Shown piece by piece: positions 54,493-64,000 of a stretch of 64,000 nucleotides of DNA (position 1 is the stretch's first letter; the number at the start of each line of letters is the position of its first letter). The translations under genes and the position numbers were made by a program. Origin of the DNA: JALOLG01 sp963776935 (lineage in GTDB: Bacteria > Actinomycetota > Acidimicrobiia > Acidimicrobiales > Ilumatobacteraceae); assembly GCA_963776935.1 (NCBI GenBank), contig CAVZOP010000002.1, forward strand, positions 1-64,000, read 5' to 3'. Below the pieces are notes generated by a model. The model did no database searches. It saw nothing but the letters and a program-made list of their open reading frames with translations, and was not told where the DNA came from.

Positions 54493-56490
54493 TCAGTGCG
54501 CTCCGTGCGCCGTGTCGCACCATCGTTCCTCACCGTCGAGGATCTGACCCGCACCGACACCTTCGAGCGCTGCGAACGGGCCGCAGGGATGGGGGACGAT
54601 CCACACGTGGATCATCGGCGCCGGCGCGAACTTGACCAACGGTGGTGAGCACGTGCCGCCGACCGACGTGACGCTGCCGACGCGGGGTGCCTCCGGGTCA
54701 TCGGTGAAGCACAGGTCGTCGTGGATGTGCCACTGCATCAAGGCCCCACCCCAGTCCGGCACATCCTCGAGCGGCATGTCGGTGGGCAGCATGAACATCG
54801 CCGAGACGAGCTGCTTCGTGCCGTCCGGCTGCGGCTCGTACACGAGGCTCTCGGGGAAGTCGGCATCGAGCCACACGTCGTCGTCGATCCAGTCCCACTG
54901 GATGTAGTGCTCGTGCCCGGTCAGGCCGTCACCGATCGAACGGAAGCCGGCCGCCTCGGCGACGGCCGGGTCGGCCCACTGCGGGAGGTCGCGGACGGTC
55001 GCGCCGACGAGGTTCTCGGCATACGCCTGTTGCTGCGGTGTGACACCCTCGACTCCGCTCAGGTCGATCGGCAGGCTCGGGTCGTACGGCGTGGGGGCCA
55101 CCGTCGCGCTCGGGTCGCCGGTCGTTGCGTCGTGACCGTGCCCGCATTGGTCGACGCGTTGCCCGTCGCCGGCCACCTGCCCGGCACCGTGCCCTTCGAG
55201 GGCCGCGAACGGGCCGCACTCGTGGGGCGCGATCCAGACGTGCACCATCGGGTTCTCGCCACCGGCCTTCACCGTGCCTGCCGGACAGTTGCCGGCGTCG
55301 TCGGTGAGCCCCTTGACCACCGGGTTGCCGTTGTCGTCGAGTCCCCAGCACAGGTTGTCGTGCACGTGCCACTGCATCAACGGGCCCCCGAAGTCGACGA
55401 GCTCCGGATCGTCGAGCGGCCTGGTGTTGGCGATGAACATCGCCGACACCAGCGTGCGTTCGGCGCCATCGACCTGGTACACGAGCGACTCGGGCTTGCT
55501 CGGGTCGAGCCACTCGTCGTCGAAGATGAGTCCCGGGTTGATGTAGTGCTCGAAGCCCGTGCTCGCGTCGCCGATCGATCGGTACCCGAGGGCACCCACG
55601 GTCGAGACATCGGCGAACTGCGGCAGCTCGGTGAGTGTGTCGTTGACCAGTTGCTCGGCTCGCGCCTGCTGCTCGGCGGTGACGCCGTCGACGCCGGAGA
55701 AGTCGATCGGACCGGTGGGATCCCACGGGCGCGGCCACGTCGCACTGACCGTCGCGATCACGTCGCCGGTGTGGCCGTGTCCGTCATCGGTCACGACCTC
55801 TTCCTCGGCTGTGACGATCGTGTCGCCGGTGTGCCCGTGACCGTCCGTCGCCGCGGCGTCGTCGGTATGGGCATGGCCGTCGTCGACCACCGCCTCGTCG
55901 GTCCCTGCCGCGTGGTCGTGCGCGGCAGCACTGTCGGTGTGGGCGTGCTCGTGCGAGGTGGCGTCGACGGCGGCGGGGATCGTGAGTGCGACGGCGACGG
56001 CGGCGATGGCGGTGATCGGGAGCGCCCGGGCAGGTCGCGACTCGTCGCGAGCCCCGAAGTGCGACGCCGCGGCGACCACGGCGACACCTGCCAGCATGGC
56101 CGCGATGGTGTCGGCGAGCCCGGGATCCTCGGCCTGCTGCAGCCCGTCGATCCACGAGATCCCGACGAAGCGGGTCGTGATCCAACCGGCCGCGGCGATC
56201 AGGTTGACGATCGCGAGTGCGCCCGCCGTCAGGTTGTTGGGGCGCACCAGACCGGCGACGGCGACCTCGAGTTGGGCGATCGCCAGCACGACGAACAACA
56301 CGGCCAGGGTGGTGCTGTCGGCGTGGGCTGCCCAGGCCGCGAGATGGATCACGCCGGCACTCGCTGATGCGATCGCGGCGATCGCCAGCTCACCGGACGC
56401 CGATCGGGCGCGTGACGGCTCGGTTGAACTGATCGGGGTTGAACTGGCCGTGGACGACCCGCCGACCCCCTCGACGTTGTCTTCCGCCAC
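54493..56490 (-). CDS. Membrane protein with His-rich linker and tandem duplicated extracytosolic domain
   Basis: About 665 residues, unknown family. Five transmembrane helices (about residues 28-172; for example LAVLFVVLAIAQLEVAVAGL and DTIAAMLAGVAVVAAASHFG) precede a 60-residue His/Asp/Thr-rich linker (178-238) with repeated GHGHTGD and DGHAHTDD. Two copies of a domain of about 190 residues follow (253-437 and 468-657), each with SIGD...EHYI, LMQWHVHDNLCW or LMQWHIHDDLCF, and MVHVWIAPHECGPFAALEG or MIHVWIVPHPCGPFAALEG. The conserved His and Cys residues look like metal ligands (inference). The GTG start is 11 bp after the enoyl-CoA hydratase stop. No frameshift is present. Confidence 0.82.
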   Translation of the reverse strand: MAEDNVEGVGGSSTASSTPISSTEPSRARSASGELAIAAIASASAGVIHLAAWAAHADSTTLAVLFVVLAIAQLEVAVAGLVRPNNLTAGALAIVNLIAAAGWITTRFVGISWIDGLQQAEDPGLADTIAAMLAGVAVVAAASHFGARDESRPARALPITAIAAVAVALTIPAAVDATSHEHAHTDSAAAHDHAAGTDEAVVDDGHAHTDDAAATDGHGHTGDTIVTAEEEVVTDDGHGHTGDVIATVSATWPRPWDPTGPIDFSGVDGVTAEQQARAEQLVNDTLTELPQFADVSTVGALGYRSIGDASTGFEHYINPGLIFDDEWLDPSKPESLVYQVDGAERTLVSAMFIANTRPLDDPELVDFGGPLMQWHVHDNLCWGLDDNGNPVVKGLTDDAGNCPAGTVKAGGENPMVHVWIAPHECGPFAALEGHGAGQVAGDGQRVDQCGHGHDATTGDPSATVAPTPYDPSLPIDLSGVEGVTPQQQAYAENLVGATVRDLPQWADPAVAEAAGFRSIGDGLTGHEHYIQWDWIDDDVWLDADFPESLVYEPQPDGTKQLVSAMFMLPTDMPLEDVPDWGGALMQWHIHDDLCFTDDPEAPRVGSVTSVGGTCSPPLVKFAPAPMIHVWIVPHPCGPFAALEGVGAGQILDGEERWCDTAHGAH

Positions 56491-56501
56491 GAGTTGCGAG
56501 C

Positions 56502-57365
56502 CTACCGGTCGAACTGCGGCGGTCGCCGGTCGCGGAGGGCGGCGATCCCCTCGCGGTACTCCGCGGTCCGCATCGCTTCGTCGAGCAGGCGCTTCGACTC
56601 GCCGACCGATGCCGCGGCGTCGTGTCGGTGGAGGTCGCGATAGAGCTGGCGTTTGGTCGTCGTGACCGCATCCGGTCCGACGGTCGTGGCCAGCAGGCGG
56701 GCGTAGGCGTGCGCCGCGGCGAGCGCCGACTCGCCATCGGGGAGGACCTCGTTCCACAGACCCCAGTCGGCGGTGTCGGCGGCGGTGAGGATCCGGCCCG
56801 ACAGCAACAGATCGGCAGCCCGGGTGACGCCGACGAGGCGGGGGAGCACCCAACTCATCCCGTACTCGGCGGGGAGGCCGAGCTTGGGTGCGGCGGTGGT
56901 GATCTTGGCGGGCGCGCTCGCGAACCGCAGGTCGCAGAACAGCGCCAGCGCCAGTCCGATGCCCGCCGCGGCACCGTTCACGGCGGCGATGATCGGGACC
57001 CGGAACCCGTAGTGCCACGCGAAGTCGTCGTCGAACTCGGGTTGCACCCCGTAGCCGGGATCGGCCCGATCGGCCGGGAGCCCGGTGTCGTACGACCCGC
57101 GGTCGGCGTGGGCGGCGAGGGCGTCGCTGTCACCACCGACGCAGAAGGCCGGCGGCGTACCCGTGACGACGACCGCCCGCACGTCGCGGTCGGCCTCGAG
57201 CTGGGCCATGATCCACCGGTACTCGGCGTGCATCCGCCCGGTCCACGCGTTGTGCCGGTGTGGCCGGTGCAACCAGACCGTGGCGACGTGGTCGGCGATC
57301 TCGAACCGGGTCGCCTTGAGCTCCATGTCGTTGGATGCTGGCTCCGGGTCGATCAGGGGATCCAT
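56502..57365 (-). CDS. Enoyl-CoA hydratase/isomerase family protein
   Basis: A crotonase-fold protein of 287 residues. ATRFEIADHVATVWLHRPHR, NAWTGRMHAEYRWIMAQLEA, AVVVTGTPPAFCVGGDSDAL (oxyanion hole), and FRVPIIAAVNGAAAGIGLAL with KLGLPAEYGMSWVLPRLVG (second active-site segment) are present. Glutamate in PAEYGMSW is one catalytic position; the second is less clear. It lies 6 bp after cysQ on the same strand. The acyl substrate is not predictable; a role in fatty-acid breakdown is only typical of the family. Confidence 0.91.
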   Translation of the reverse strand: MDPLIDPEPASNDMELKATRFEIADHVATVWLHRPHRHNAWTGRMHAEYRWIMAQLEADRDVRAVVVTGTPPAFCVGGDSDALAAHADRGSYDTGLPADRADPGYGVQPEFDDDFAWHYGFRVPIIAAVNGAAAGIGLALALFCDLRFASAPAKITTAAPKLGLPAEYGMSWVLPRLVGVTRAADLLLSGRILTAADTADWGLWNEVLPDGESALAAAHAYARLLATTVGPDAVTTTKRQLYRDLHRHDAAASVGESKRLLDEAMRTAEYREGIAALRDRRPPQFDR

Positions 57366-57371
57366 CGCCGG

Positions 57372-58124
57372 TCATCCCCACAGTGCGGTCAATACCGGCG
57401 TCGCGTACTGGGGCCGGCACACGAGGAAGTCGGGGAGCCAGGGATCGCGGGCGTTGTAGACGAGCGGTGACCCATCGATGCGGCTGACGTGCAGCCCGGC
57501 GGCCTCGGCGACCGCCGCCGGCGCGGCCGAGTCCCACTGGTACATCCCGCCGTCGTGCAGGTAGATGTCGGCCTCACCGAGCACGACCGCCATCGCCTTG
57601 GCGCCAGCCGAGCCGAGCCGGACGGCATCGCATCCGAGGGCGTTGGCGACGATCACGGCCGCGTGCGGGGCACGGGTGCGGGAGGTGATCAGCCGCGGCC
57701 GTTCACGCTCGACGTGGTGGGCGTCCGGCGGCGGGTCCTTCGTGAGCACGAGATCGAGGGCGGGGAGGGCGACTGCAGCGGCGACGAAGTGGTCGCGGTC
57801 CCACAGCGCGACGTGGACCGCCCAGTCGTGGCGGCCGGGTTCGCCGAACTCGCGGGTGCCGTCGAGCGGGTCGACGATCCAGACCCGATCGGTGTTGAAG
57901 CGGCGGGGGTCCTCCAGACCTTCCTCCGACAGCACCGCGTCGTCGGGGCGGAACCGGCGAAGCTGATCGGCGAGGTAGTGCTGGCTGGCGGCGTCACCGC
58001 CGTCCATGACGTCCCACGCGTGGGCGCCACCGGTCCACATCCGCTCGCGGAGCTCCACCAACTTGTGACCCGCCTCGCGCGCCAACCGCGCGGTGAGCTC
58101 GCTGTCGGTCTCGTCGGGGGTCAC
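57372..58124 (-). CDS. cysQ: Inositol-monophosphatase-family phosphatase, CysQ-like
   Basis: A magnesium-dependent phosphatase of 250 residues. The metal motifs are VLSEEGLEDPRR, VWIVDPLDGTREFGE and GGMYQWDSAAPAAVAEAAG. CysQ removes the 3' phosphate from PAP or PAPS during sulfate assimilation (known), while close relatives hydrolyse inositol or fructose phosphates; DPLDGTREF is the CysQ-like form. It stands between ettA and the enoyl-CoA hydratase gene with short gaps, probably in one transcript. No other sulfate genes are next to it. Confidence 0.85.
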   Translation of the reverse strand: MTPDETDSELTARLAREAGHKLVELRERMWTGGAHAWDVMDGGDAASQHYLADQLRRFRPDDAVLSEEGLEDPRRFNTDRVWIVDPLDGTREFGEPGRHDWAVHVALWDRDHFVAAAVALPALDLVLTKDPPPDAHHVERERPRLITSRTRAPHAAVIVANALGCDAVRLGSAGAKAMAVVLGEADIYLHDGGMYQWDSAAPAAVAEAAGLHVSRIDGSPLVYNARDPWLPDFLVCRPQYATPVLTALWG

Positions 58125-58164
58125 GACCGGTCAGTCTGGCAGCCAGCCTCGCGAGCGGCACTCG

Positions 58165-59865
<1,701 letters not shown>

Positions 59866-59914
59866 GAGACGTTCGAGGCTACGCCCTGACCCCGGCCTCC
59901 CGTCTCCGGCCCCT

Positions 59915-59971
59915 CCCTGTTTGTGTCACCGCCACCGGCGAACCTCGCCGATGTCGGTGACACAAACAGGG
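59915..59971. repeat. 57-bp palindromic element, family C
   Basis: Perfect 17-bp arms (59915-59931 and 59955-59971), starting CCCTGTTTGTGTCACCG, enclose 23 bases; each arm holds the small palindrome GTGTCAC. It has the same arm and loop sizes as family B copy 1 but no sequence relation. It lies between divergent genes. Confidence 0.8.
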
Positions 59972-60018
59972 GTTGGGAGGGGCGCGCGGTCGGGATCGGC
60001 GGGCGTAGGGTCGACGTC

Positions 60019-60694
60019 ATGGTCGACAAGGTCACAGCCACGGAGTTCGACGCGACGGCGGACCTGCCCGACTGGCGGGTGCTGCTCGGACGGATCGAGG
60101 CCACGCTTCCGGACCGGCTCGTTCGAGGCGGGTGCCGCCTTCGTCGGTCTGATCGCCTCGGCCGCCGAGGCCGCCGACCACCATCCCGACGTCGACCTGC
60201 GGTATCCGGATCGGGTCAGCGTGACGCTCGTGACCCATGCCGCCGGGTCGCTCACCGAGTCCGACGTCTCGCTGGCCAGGACGATCTCCGAGCTGGCGAC
60301 CGCCGCCGGCGTCCGCAGCGAACCGACGGTGGCATCGCGGCTGGAGATCGCCATCGACGCCCTCGACATCGACGCCATCCGTCCGTTCTGGCTGGCCGTT
60401 CTCGGCTATGCGGAGGAGCCGCCGCGGGCACCCGGCGCTCCGATCGATGCCGTCGTCGATCCGCACCGGATCGGACCGGCGTTCTGGTTCCAACAGATGG
60501 ATGCGCCACGGCCGCAACGCAACCGCATCCACGTCGATGTCACGGTGCCACACGACGTCGCCGAGGAGCGTGTGGCCGCCGCGATCGCGGCGGGAGGCAC
60601 TCTGGTCAGCGACAAGCGAGCCCGGGCGTTCTGGATCCTCGCCGACCCAGAGGGCAACGAGGCGTGCGTCTGCACATGGCAGGACCGCACCTGA
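60019..60694 (+). CDS. Pterin-4a-carbinolamine dehydratase fused to a VOC/glyoxalase-like domain (frameshifted)
   Basis: The ATG frame gives TATEFDATADLPDWRVLLGR and then shifts near 60119; the next frame continues FEAGAAFVGLIASAAEAADH and HHPDVDLRYPDRVSVTLVTH, the pterin carbinolamine dehydratase signature with its paired histidines. From about residue 110 a VOC domain follows (FWLAVLGYAEEPPRAPG, FWFQQMDAPRPQRNRIHVDV, ILADPEGNEACVCTW). Removing one base restores about 224 residues. The first domain recycles a tetrahydropterin cofactor (known); the second resembles glyoxalases with unknown substrate. The fusion occurs in other actinobacteria as far as I recall. Confidence 0.85.
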
Positions 60695-60712
60695 CGACGG
60701 CGCGCCGGGTGT

Positions 60713-61669
60713 TCAGCCGGTGGTCGTCGGCCCACCCTGCAGGCGGGTGACCGTCTCGGCGAACTCGCGAACGGTGTCGCCGATGATGTCGGCCACCGGG
60801 CGGATCGCGTCGATCCGGCCGGCGACCTGACCGGACAGCGCGATCGCGGCGTTCATGTCGCCGCCGAAGTAGAGCGCCATCGCGTTGCCGAACTCGCCGA
60901 ACACGTTGTGCTCGGCGTGCACCAACTTCTCGGTCCGGTCGGTACGCAACGCTCGCAACGCGGGGGAGTGACGTTCGTTCAGGAACAGCGTGTCGGTCTC
61001 GGCCGCAGCGACGATCGCGTTCTTCCAGTTGTCGTGCACGGGGGACTCGAGGGCCGACACCATCCGCGTTCCCATCTGGACGCCCTCGGCGCCGAGCGCG
61101 AACGCGGCTGCCATCGTCATGCCGTCCATGATCCCGCCGGCGGCGATGATCGGCACGTCGACGCGCGATCGAACAAGGGGGAGCAGCACCATCGTCGACA
61201 CCGGCGTCGGGCTCTTGAACCCGCCACCTTCACCACCCTCGACGACGAGGCCGTCGACCCCGGCATCGACCGCCTTGAGCGCCGTCGCCAGCGTCGGCAC
61301 GACGTGGTAGACGGTCAGCCCGGCCGCCTTCAGCACGCTCGTGTACTTGGTCGGCGAACCGGCCGACGTGGTGACGAACTGCACGCCCTGGTCGATCACG
61401 AAATCGGCGATGCTGGCGTCGCGCACGAACGCCTGGGCGATGTTGACGCCGAACGGCCGATCGGTGAGATCGCGCATGAGGCGGATCTCGTCCTTGATCG
61501 CATCGAGCTCGCCGGACGATGTCTCGATGATCCCGCACGCACCAGCGCGTGACACGGCCGACGCCAACCGGCTCCTCGCGATCCATCCCATCGGCGCCTG
61601 CACGATGGGGATGTCGACCCCCAGGTGGCGGCTGACGCGGTTGTCGAACGCAGGGTGGTGGGGATTCAC
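60713..61669 (-). CDS. Nitronate monooxygenase family FMN enzyme
   Basis: A 318-residue NMO/2-nitropropane-dioxygenase-like TIM barrel using FMN. It shows IPIVQAPMGWIARSRLASAV, GACGIIETSSGELDAIKDEI, PFGVNIAQAFVRDASIADFV, VDGLVVEGGEGGGFKSPTPV, and the phosphate-binding IIAAGGIMDGMTMAAAFALG with EGVQMGTRMV. The true substrate in this broad family is often not nitronate. It is the last gene of the - strand run that enters from the right window edge; the PhyH gene ends 22 bp upstream. Confidence 0.9.
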   Translation of the reverse strand: MNPHHPAFDNRVSRHLGVDIPIVQAPMGWIARSRLASAVSRAGACGIIETSSGELDAIKDEIRLMRDLTDRPFGVNIAQAFVRDASIADFVIDQGVQFVTTSAGSPTKYTSVLKAAGLTVYHVVPTLATALKAVDAGVDGLVVEGGEGGGFKSPTPVSTMVLLPLVRSRVDVPIIAAGGIMDGMTMAAAFALGAEGVQMGTRMVSALESPVHDNWKNAIVAAAETDTLFLNERHSPALRALRTDRTEKLVHAEHNVFGEFGNAMALYFGGDMNAAIALSGQVAGRIDAIRPVADIIGDTVREFAETVTRLQGGPTTTG

Positions 61670-61691
61670 GCCGCCATTGTCGGCGGTCGGG

Positions 61692-62480
61692 TCACGTCGC
61701 GACGAGCGGGAACCGCTCGTCGTCGAGCGGGCCGCCCTCGACGAGGCCGCGCTGCTCGAACGGCGGCGAGTGCAGCCACGGGCGCAGTGCGAACACGGCG
61801 TCGTCGCCGAGCCATCGCAGACTCACCGCCCGCCGTCGCGCGGTCGACGAGTTGCCGGGCGCGTCGTGCAGTGTGCGGAAGTGGAACGCGATCACATCGC
61901 CGGGCTCGACGTCCCACGCCAGCACGGTGTGCCGTTCGATGTCGGCATCGAGGTCGGGGACCAGCTCGTAGCGGTCGACGCCCTCGGCGTACGGCGTGTG
62001 GTCGACGAACTTGCGTGGGACGAACCAACGGTTCCAGCGGTGAGAGCCGGCGATGAACCGCACCCCGGCCGATGCCGGCACGGGGTCGAGCGCGATCCAC
62101 ATGCTGACGTTCTGATCGCCGTCGACGCAGTAGTACGGCTGGTCGTGGTGCCATGGCGTGCGCTCGGTCGCGCCGGGCTCCTTCACCAGGGCGTGCTCGT
62201 GGAAGAACCGGGCCGTCGTCGATCCCATGAGGTCCTTGGCGATGTCGGCGAGCCCGCTCTCGTGCACGACCCGGCGGTAAGCGGGGACGTCCTGCCACGT
62301 CACGTAGTCGCTCCAGAACCCGACCGACTCGTCGGGGTTCGTGTACCAACTGGCCCACGCGCTCGGGTGCTGTCGGTTGTGCTCGACGCCAGCCGCCAGC
62401 AGCTCGATCCACCGCGGCTCGAGCGCGCCGCGGAGCACGATTGCCCCGTCGCGGCGGAACCGTTCGCTCGGGCCCTCCAT
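61692..62480 (-). CDS. Phytanoyl-CoA dioxygenase (PhyH) family protein
   Basis: An iron/2-oxoglutarate-dependent oxygenase of 262 residues. The iron site is HHDQPYY (H-x-D in TPWHHDQPYYCVDG) with the distal histidine in FHFRTLHDAPGN, and the 2-oxoglutarate-binding arginine is likely in RRRAVSLRWLGDD. FFHEHALVKEPGATERTPWH precedes the site. Family members hydroxylate small molecules; the substrate here is unknown. The ATG starts 4 bp after the CoA-binding gene, so it belongs to the metY-linked run. Confidence 0.9.
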   Translation of the reverse strand: MEGPSERFRRDGAIVLRGALEPRWIELLAAGVEHNRQHPSAWASWYTNPDESVGFWSDYVTWQDVPAYRRVVHESGLADIAKDLMGSTTARFFHEHALVKEPGATERTPWHHDQPYYCVDGDQNVSMWIALDPVPASAGVRFIAGSHRWNRWFVPRKFVDHTPYAEGVDRYELVPDLDADIERHTVLAWDVEPGDVIAFHFRTLHDAPGNSSTARRRAVSLRWLGDDAVFALRPWLHSPPFEQRGLVEGGPLDDERFPLVAT

Positions 62481-62484
62481 GCCG

Positions 62485-62961
62485 CTACACGAGCCGTTCG
62501 CGGCGGGCGTCGATGACCCCGGTGTCGAAGCCGGCCAGGTGGAGCCCGCCGGCGAAACGGGCGTGCTCGATCTTGAGGCAGCGGTCCTGGACGACGTCGA
62601 GACCGGCGTCAGCGGCCGTCGCCGCGGCCGCGTCGTTCCGCAGTCCGAGCTGGAACCACAACGTCTCGGCGCCGCACGCGATCGCGTCGTCGGCGACCGA
62701 CGGCAGGTCGTCGACGCGTCGGAACGTGTCGACGATGTCGGGCGGTGCGGGCAGGTCGGCGAGCGACGGGTACACCTTCTGGCCGAGGATCTCGGTGGCG
62801 CCCGGGTTCACGTACCAGATCGTCCAGTCGGTGGATCCGTTGAGGTAGGTGGCGACGAAGTGGCTCGCCCGCGCCGGGTTGGCGGACATCCCGACGATCG
62901 CCACGGTGCGGGTTCGCCGCAGGATCGCCAGCCGTTGCCGGGCGCTCGTGATGACGCTCAC
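62485..62961 (-). CDS. CoA-binding (YccU-like) protein
   Basis: A 158-residue CoA-binding Rossmann protein: TRTVAIVGMSANPARASHFV, IWYVNPGATEILGQKVYPSL, ADLPAPPDIVDTFRRVDDLP, LWFQLGLRNDAAAATAADAG and a closing LDVVQDRCLKIEHARF. The function of this family is not established, but it commonly follows metY in actinobacteria. The GTG overlaps the metY stop by 4 bases (GTGA), so translation is coupled. Confidence 0.92.
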   Translation of the reverse strand: MSVITSARQRLAILRRTRTVAIVGMSANPARASHFVATYLNGSTDWTIWYVNPGATEILGQKVYPSLADLPAPPDIVDTFRRVDDLPSVADDAIACGAETLWFQLGLRNDAAAATAADAGLDVVQDRCLKIEHARFAGGLHLAGFDTGVIDARRERLV

Positions 62962-64000
62962 GAGGACGCTTCTCGCAGCGCCCGGTCGAGGTCCCAACAG
63001 ATGTCCTCGACGTCCTCGAGGCCGACCGAGATGCGGACCAGGTCGGGCGGGATACCGCACGCGTGCAGCGCTTCGTCGGACAGTTGCTGGTGGGTGGTGG
63101 ACGCGGGATGGATGATCAGCGTGCGGGCATCGCCGATGTTGGCGAGATGGCTGGCCAAGCGGCAGGCCTCGATGAACCTGACGCCCGCCGCCCGCCCGCC
63201 CTTGAGCCCGAACGCGAACACCGCGCCGGCACCGTCGGGCAGGTACCGCTTGGCCCGGTCGTACCACGGCGAGTCCGGGAGACCGGCGTACGACACCCAC
63301 TCGACGTACTCGTGACCGGCGAGGAACTCGGCGACCGCGACCGCGTTGTCGACGTGTTGGCGCATCCGCAGCGCGAGCGTCTCGAGCCCCATGAGGAACA
63401 AGAACGCGTTGAACGGCGTCATCGTCGCCCCGACGTCGCGGAGCTGCTCGGACCGCAGCCGGGTGAGGAAGCCGTACTCGCCGAAGTTGCCCCACCACGA
63501 GATGCCGCCGTACGACGGGATCGGTTCGGTCATCAGCGGGAACCGACCGTTGTCCCACGGGAAGCCGCCCGACTCGACGATCGCGCCTCCGATCGACGTG
63601 CCGTGGCCACCGACGAACTTGGTGACCGAGTGCAACACGATGTCGGCGCCGTGCTCGATCGGCCGGCACAGGTACGGCGTGGCGGTCGTCGAGTCGACCA
63701 CGAGCGGGAGGCCGTTGGCGTGGGCGACGTCGGCAAGCCCGGCGAGGTCGGCGACCATGCCCGAAGGGTTGGCGATCACCTCGGTGAAGATCGCCTTCGT
63801 CTGCGGCGTGATCGCGGCCGCGATCTCGTCGGGCTCTGGCCGCTCGACGAACGTCGTGTCGACGCCGAACCGGCCGAGCGTCACATCGAACAACGTCCGC
63901 GTGCCGCCGTAGAGCTGGGCGCTGGCGACGAGATGGTCGCCGGCGCCGGCCAGCGACGCCATCGTGAGGAACCCGGCGGCCTGGCCGCTGGCCGTGCCCA
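62958..64000 (-). CDS. metY: O-acetylhomoserine aminocarboxypropyltransferase-like enzyme (partial)
   Basis: The gene runs off the right edge; 347 residues are visible. It is a Cys/Met-metabolism PLP enzyme: GTASGQAAGFLTMASLAGAG, AQLYGGTRTLFDVTLGRFGV, LPLVVDSTTATPYLCRPIEH, the PLP lysine in IVLHSVTKFVGGHGTSIGGA, and GGISWWGNFGEYGFLTRLRS. Together with the CoA-binding gene this fits O-acetylhomoserine sulfhydrylase, which makes homocysteine or methionine from sulfide (known); cystathionine gamma-synthase is less likely. No frameshift is seen in the visible part. Confidence 0.93.
   Translation of the reverse strand, partial: GTASGQAAGFLTMASLAGAGDHLVASAQLYGGTRTLFDVTLGRFGVDTTFVERPEPDEIAAAITPQTKAIFTEVIANPSGMVADLAGLADVAHANGLPLVVDSTTATPYLCRPIEHGADIVLHSVTKFVGGHGTSIGGAIVESGGFPWDNGRFPLMTEPIPSYGGISWWGNFGEYGFLTRLRSEQLRDVGATMTPFNAFLFLMGLETLALRMRQHVDNAVAVAEFLAGHEYVEWVSYAGLPDSPWYDRAKRYLPDGAGAVFAFGLKGGRAAGVRFIEACRLASHLANIGDARTLIIHPASTTHQQLSDEALHACGIPPDLVRISVGLEDVEDICWDLDRALREASS

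Overview
The window looks like chromosome of a high-GC actinobacterium, most plausibly an Acidimicrobiia/Ilumatobacter-like lineage. The lineage is inference; what the sequence shows is strong G/C bias and two gene orders known from Mycobacterium and Streptomyces: mec-cysM-...-murI-rph-rdgB, and dprA-xerC-whiG-...-rpsB-tsf-pyrH-frr-cdsA-dxr-rseP-ispG. A mycothiol-dependent formaldehyde dehydrogenase and a NucS mismatch endonuclease also point to Actinomycetota.

Layout. 1-6.4 kb is accessory-like: a decayed ZIP-type permease end, an IS481-family element, a methyltransferase, and a cyclase/NB-ARC/LuxR regulator whose P-loop lies out of frame. 6.4-8.8 kb holds tmRNA (ssrA) and smpB with a small basic protein and a secreted protein. 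8.8-17 kb is the cysteine/cell-wall/RNA block (JAMM peptidase, cysM, a FAS1 protein, a GNAT/acyl-CoA-synthetase fusion, murI, rph, rdgB). 17-28.2 kb has a D-threonine-aldolase-like gene, a short-variable-loop tRNA with anticodon UAG, a GGDEF-EAL protein, a HerA-like ATPase, a DUF2461 protein, two PLP enzymes and clpP. 28.9-43.3 kb is a long + strand housekeeping run (comM, dprA, xerC, whiG-type sigma, M23-like protein, rpsB, tsf, pyrH, frr, cdsA, dxr, rseP, ispG, an SCO6745-like protein). 43.4-49.5 kb has manA, a lipoprotein, the mscR/MBL pair, nucS and an ABC1 kinase. 50-64 kb carries a PEP-mobile-domain protein, a CoA-transferase, and a - strand run with ettA, cysQ, an enoyl-CoA hydratase and a duplicated His-rich membrane protein, then a metY-type gene with its partners.

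Two signals run through the whole window. First, about 14 single-position frameshifts interrupt otherwise well-formed genes, including core ones (rseP, comM); several sit in G/C runs, so most are probably sequence errors rather than gene decay. Second, the intergenic spaces carry families of dispersed palindromes: family A is exactly 49 bp in six copies with compensatory changes between arms, family B has two copies, family C one, and a fourth repeat (D) forms a five-unit tandem array after cysM and appears once more inside the linker of the HerA-like gene. These palindromes are the best candidate here for an undescribed genetic element; the duplicated His-rich membrane protein at 54.5-56.5 kb is the best candidate for an undescribed protein.
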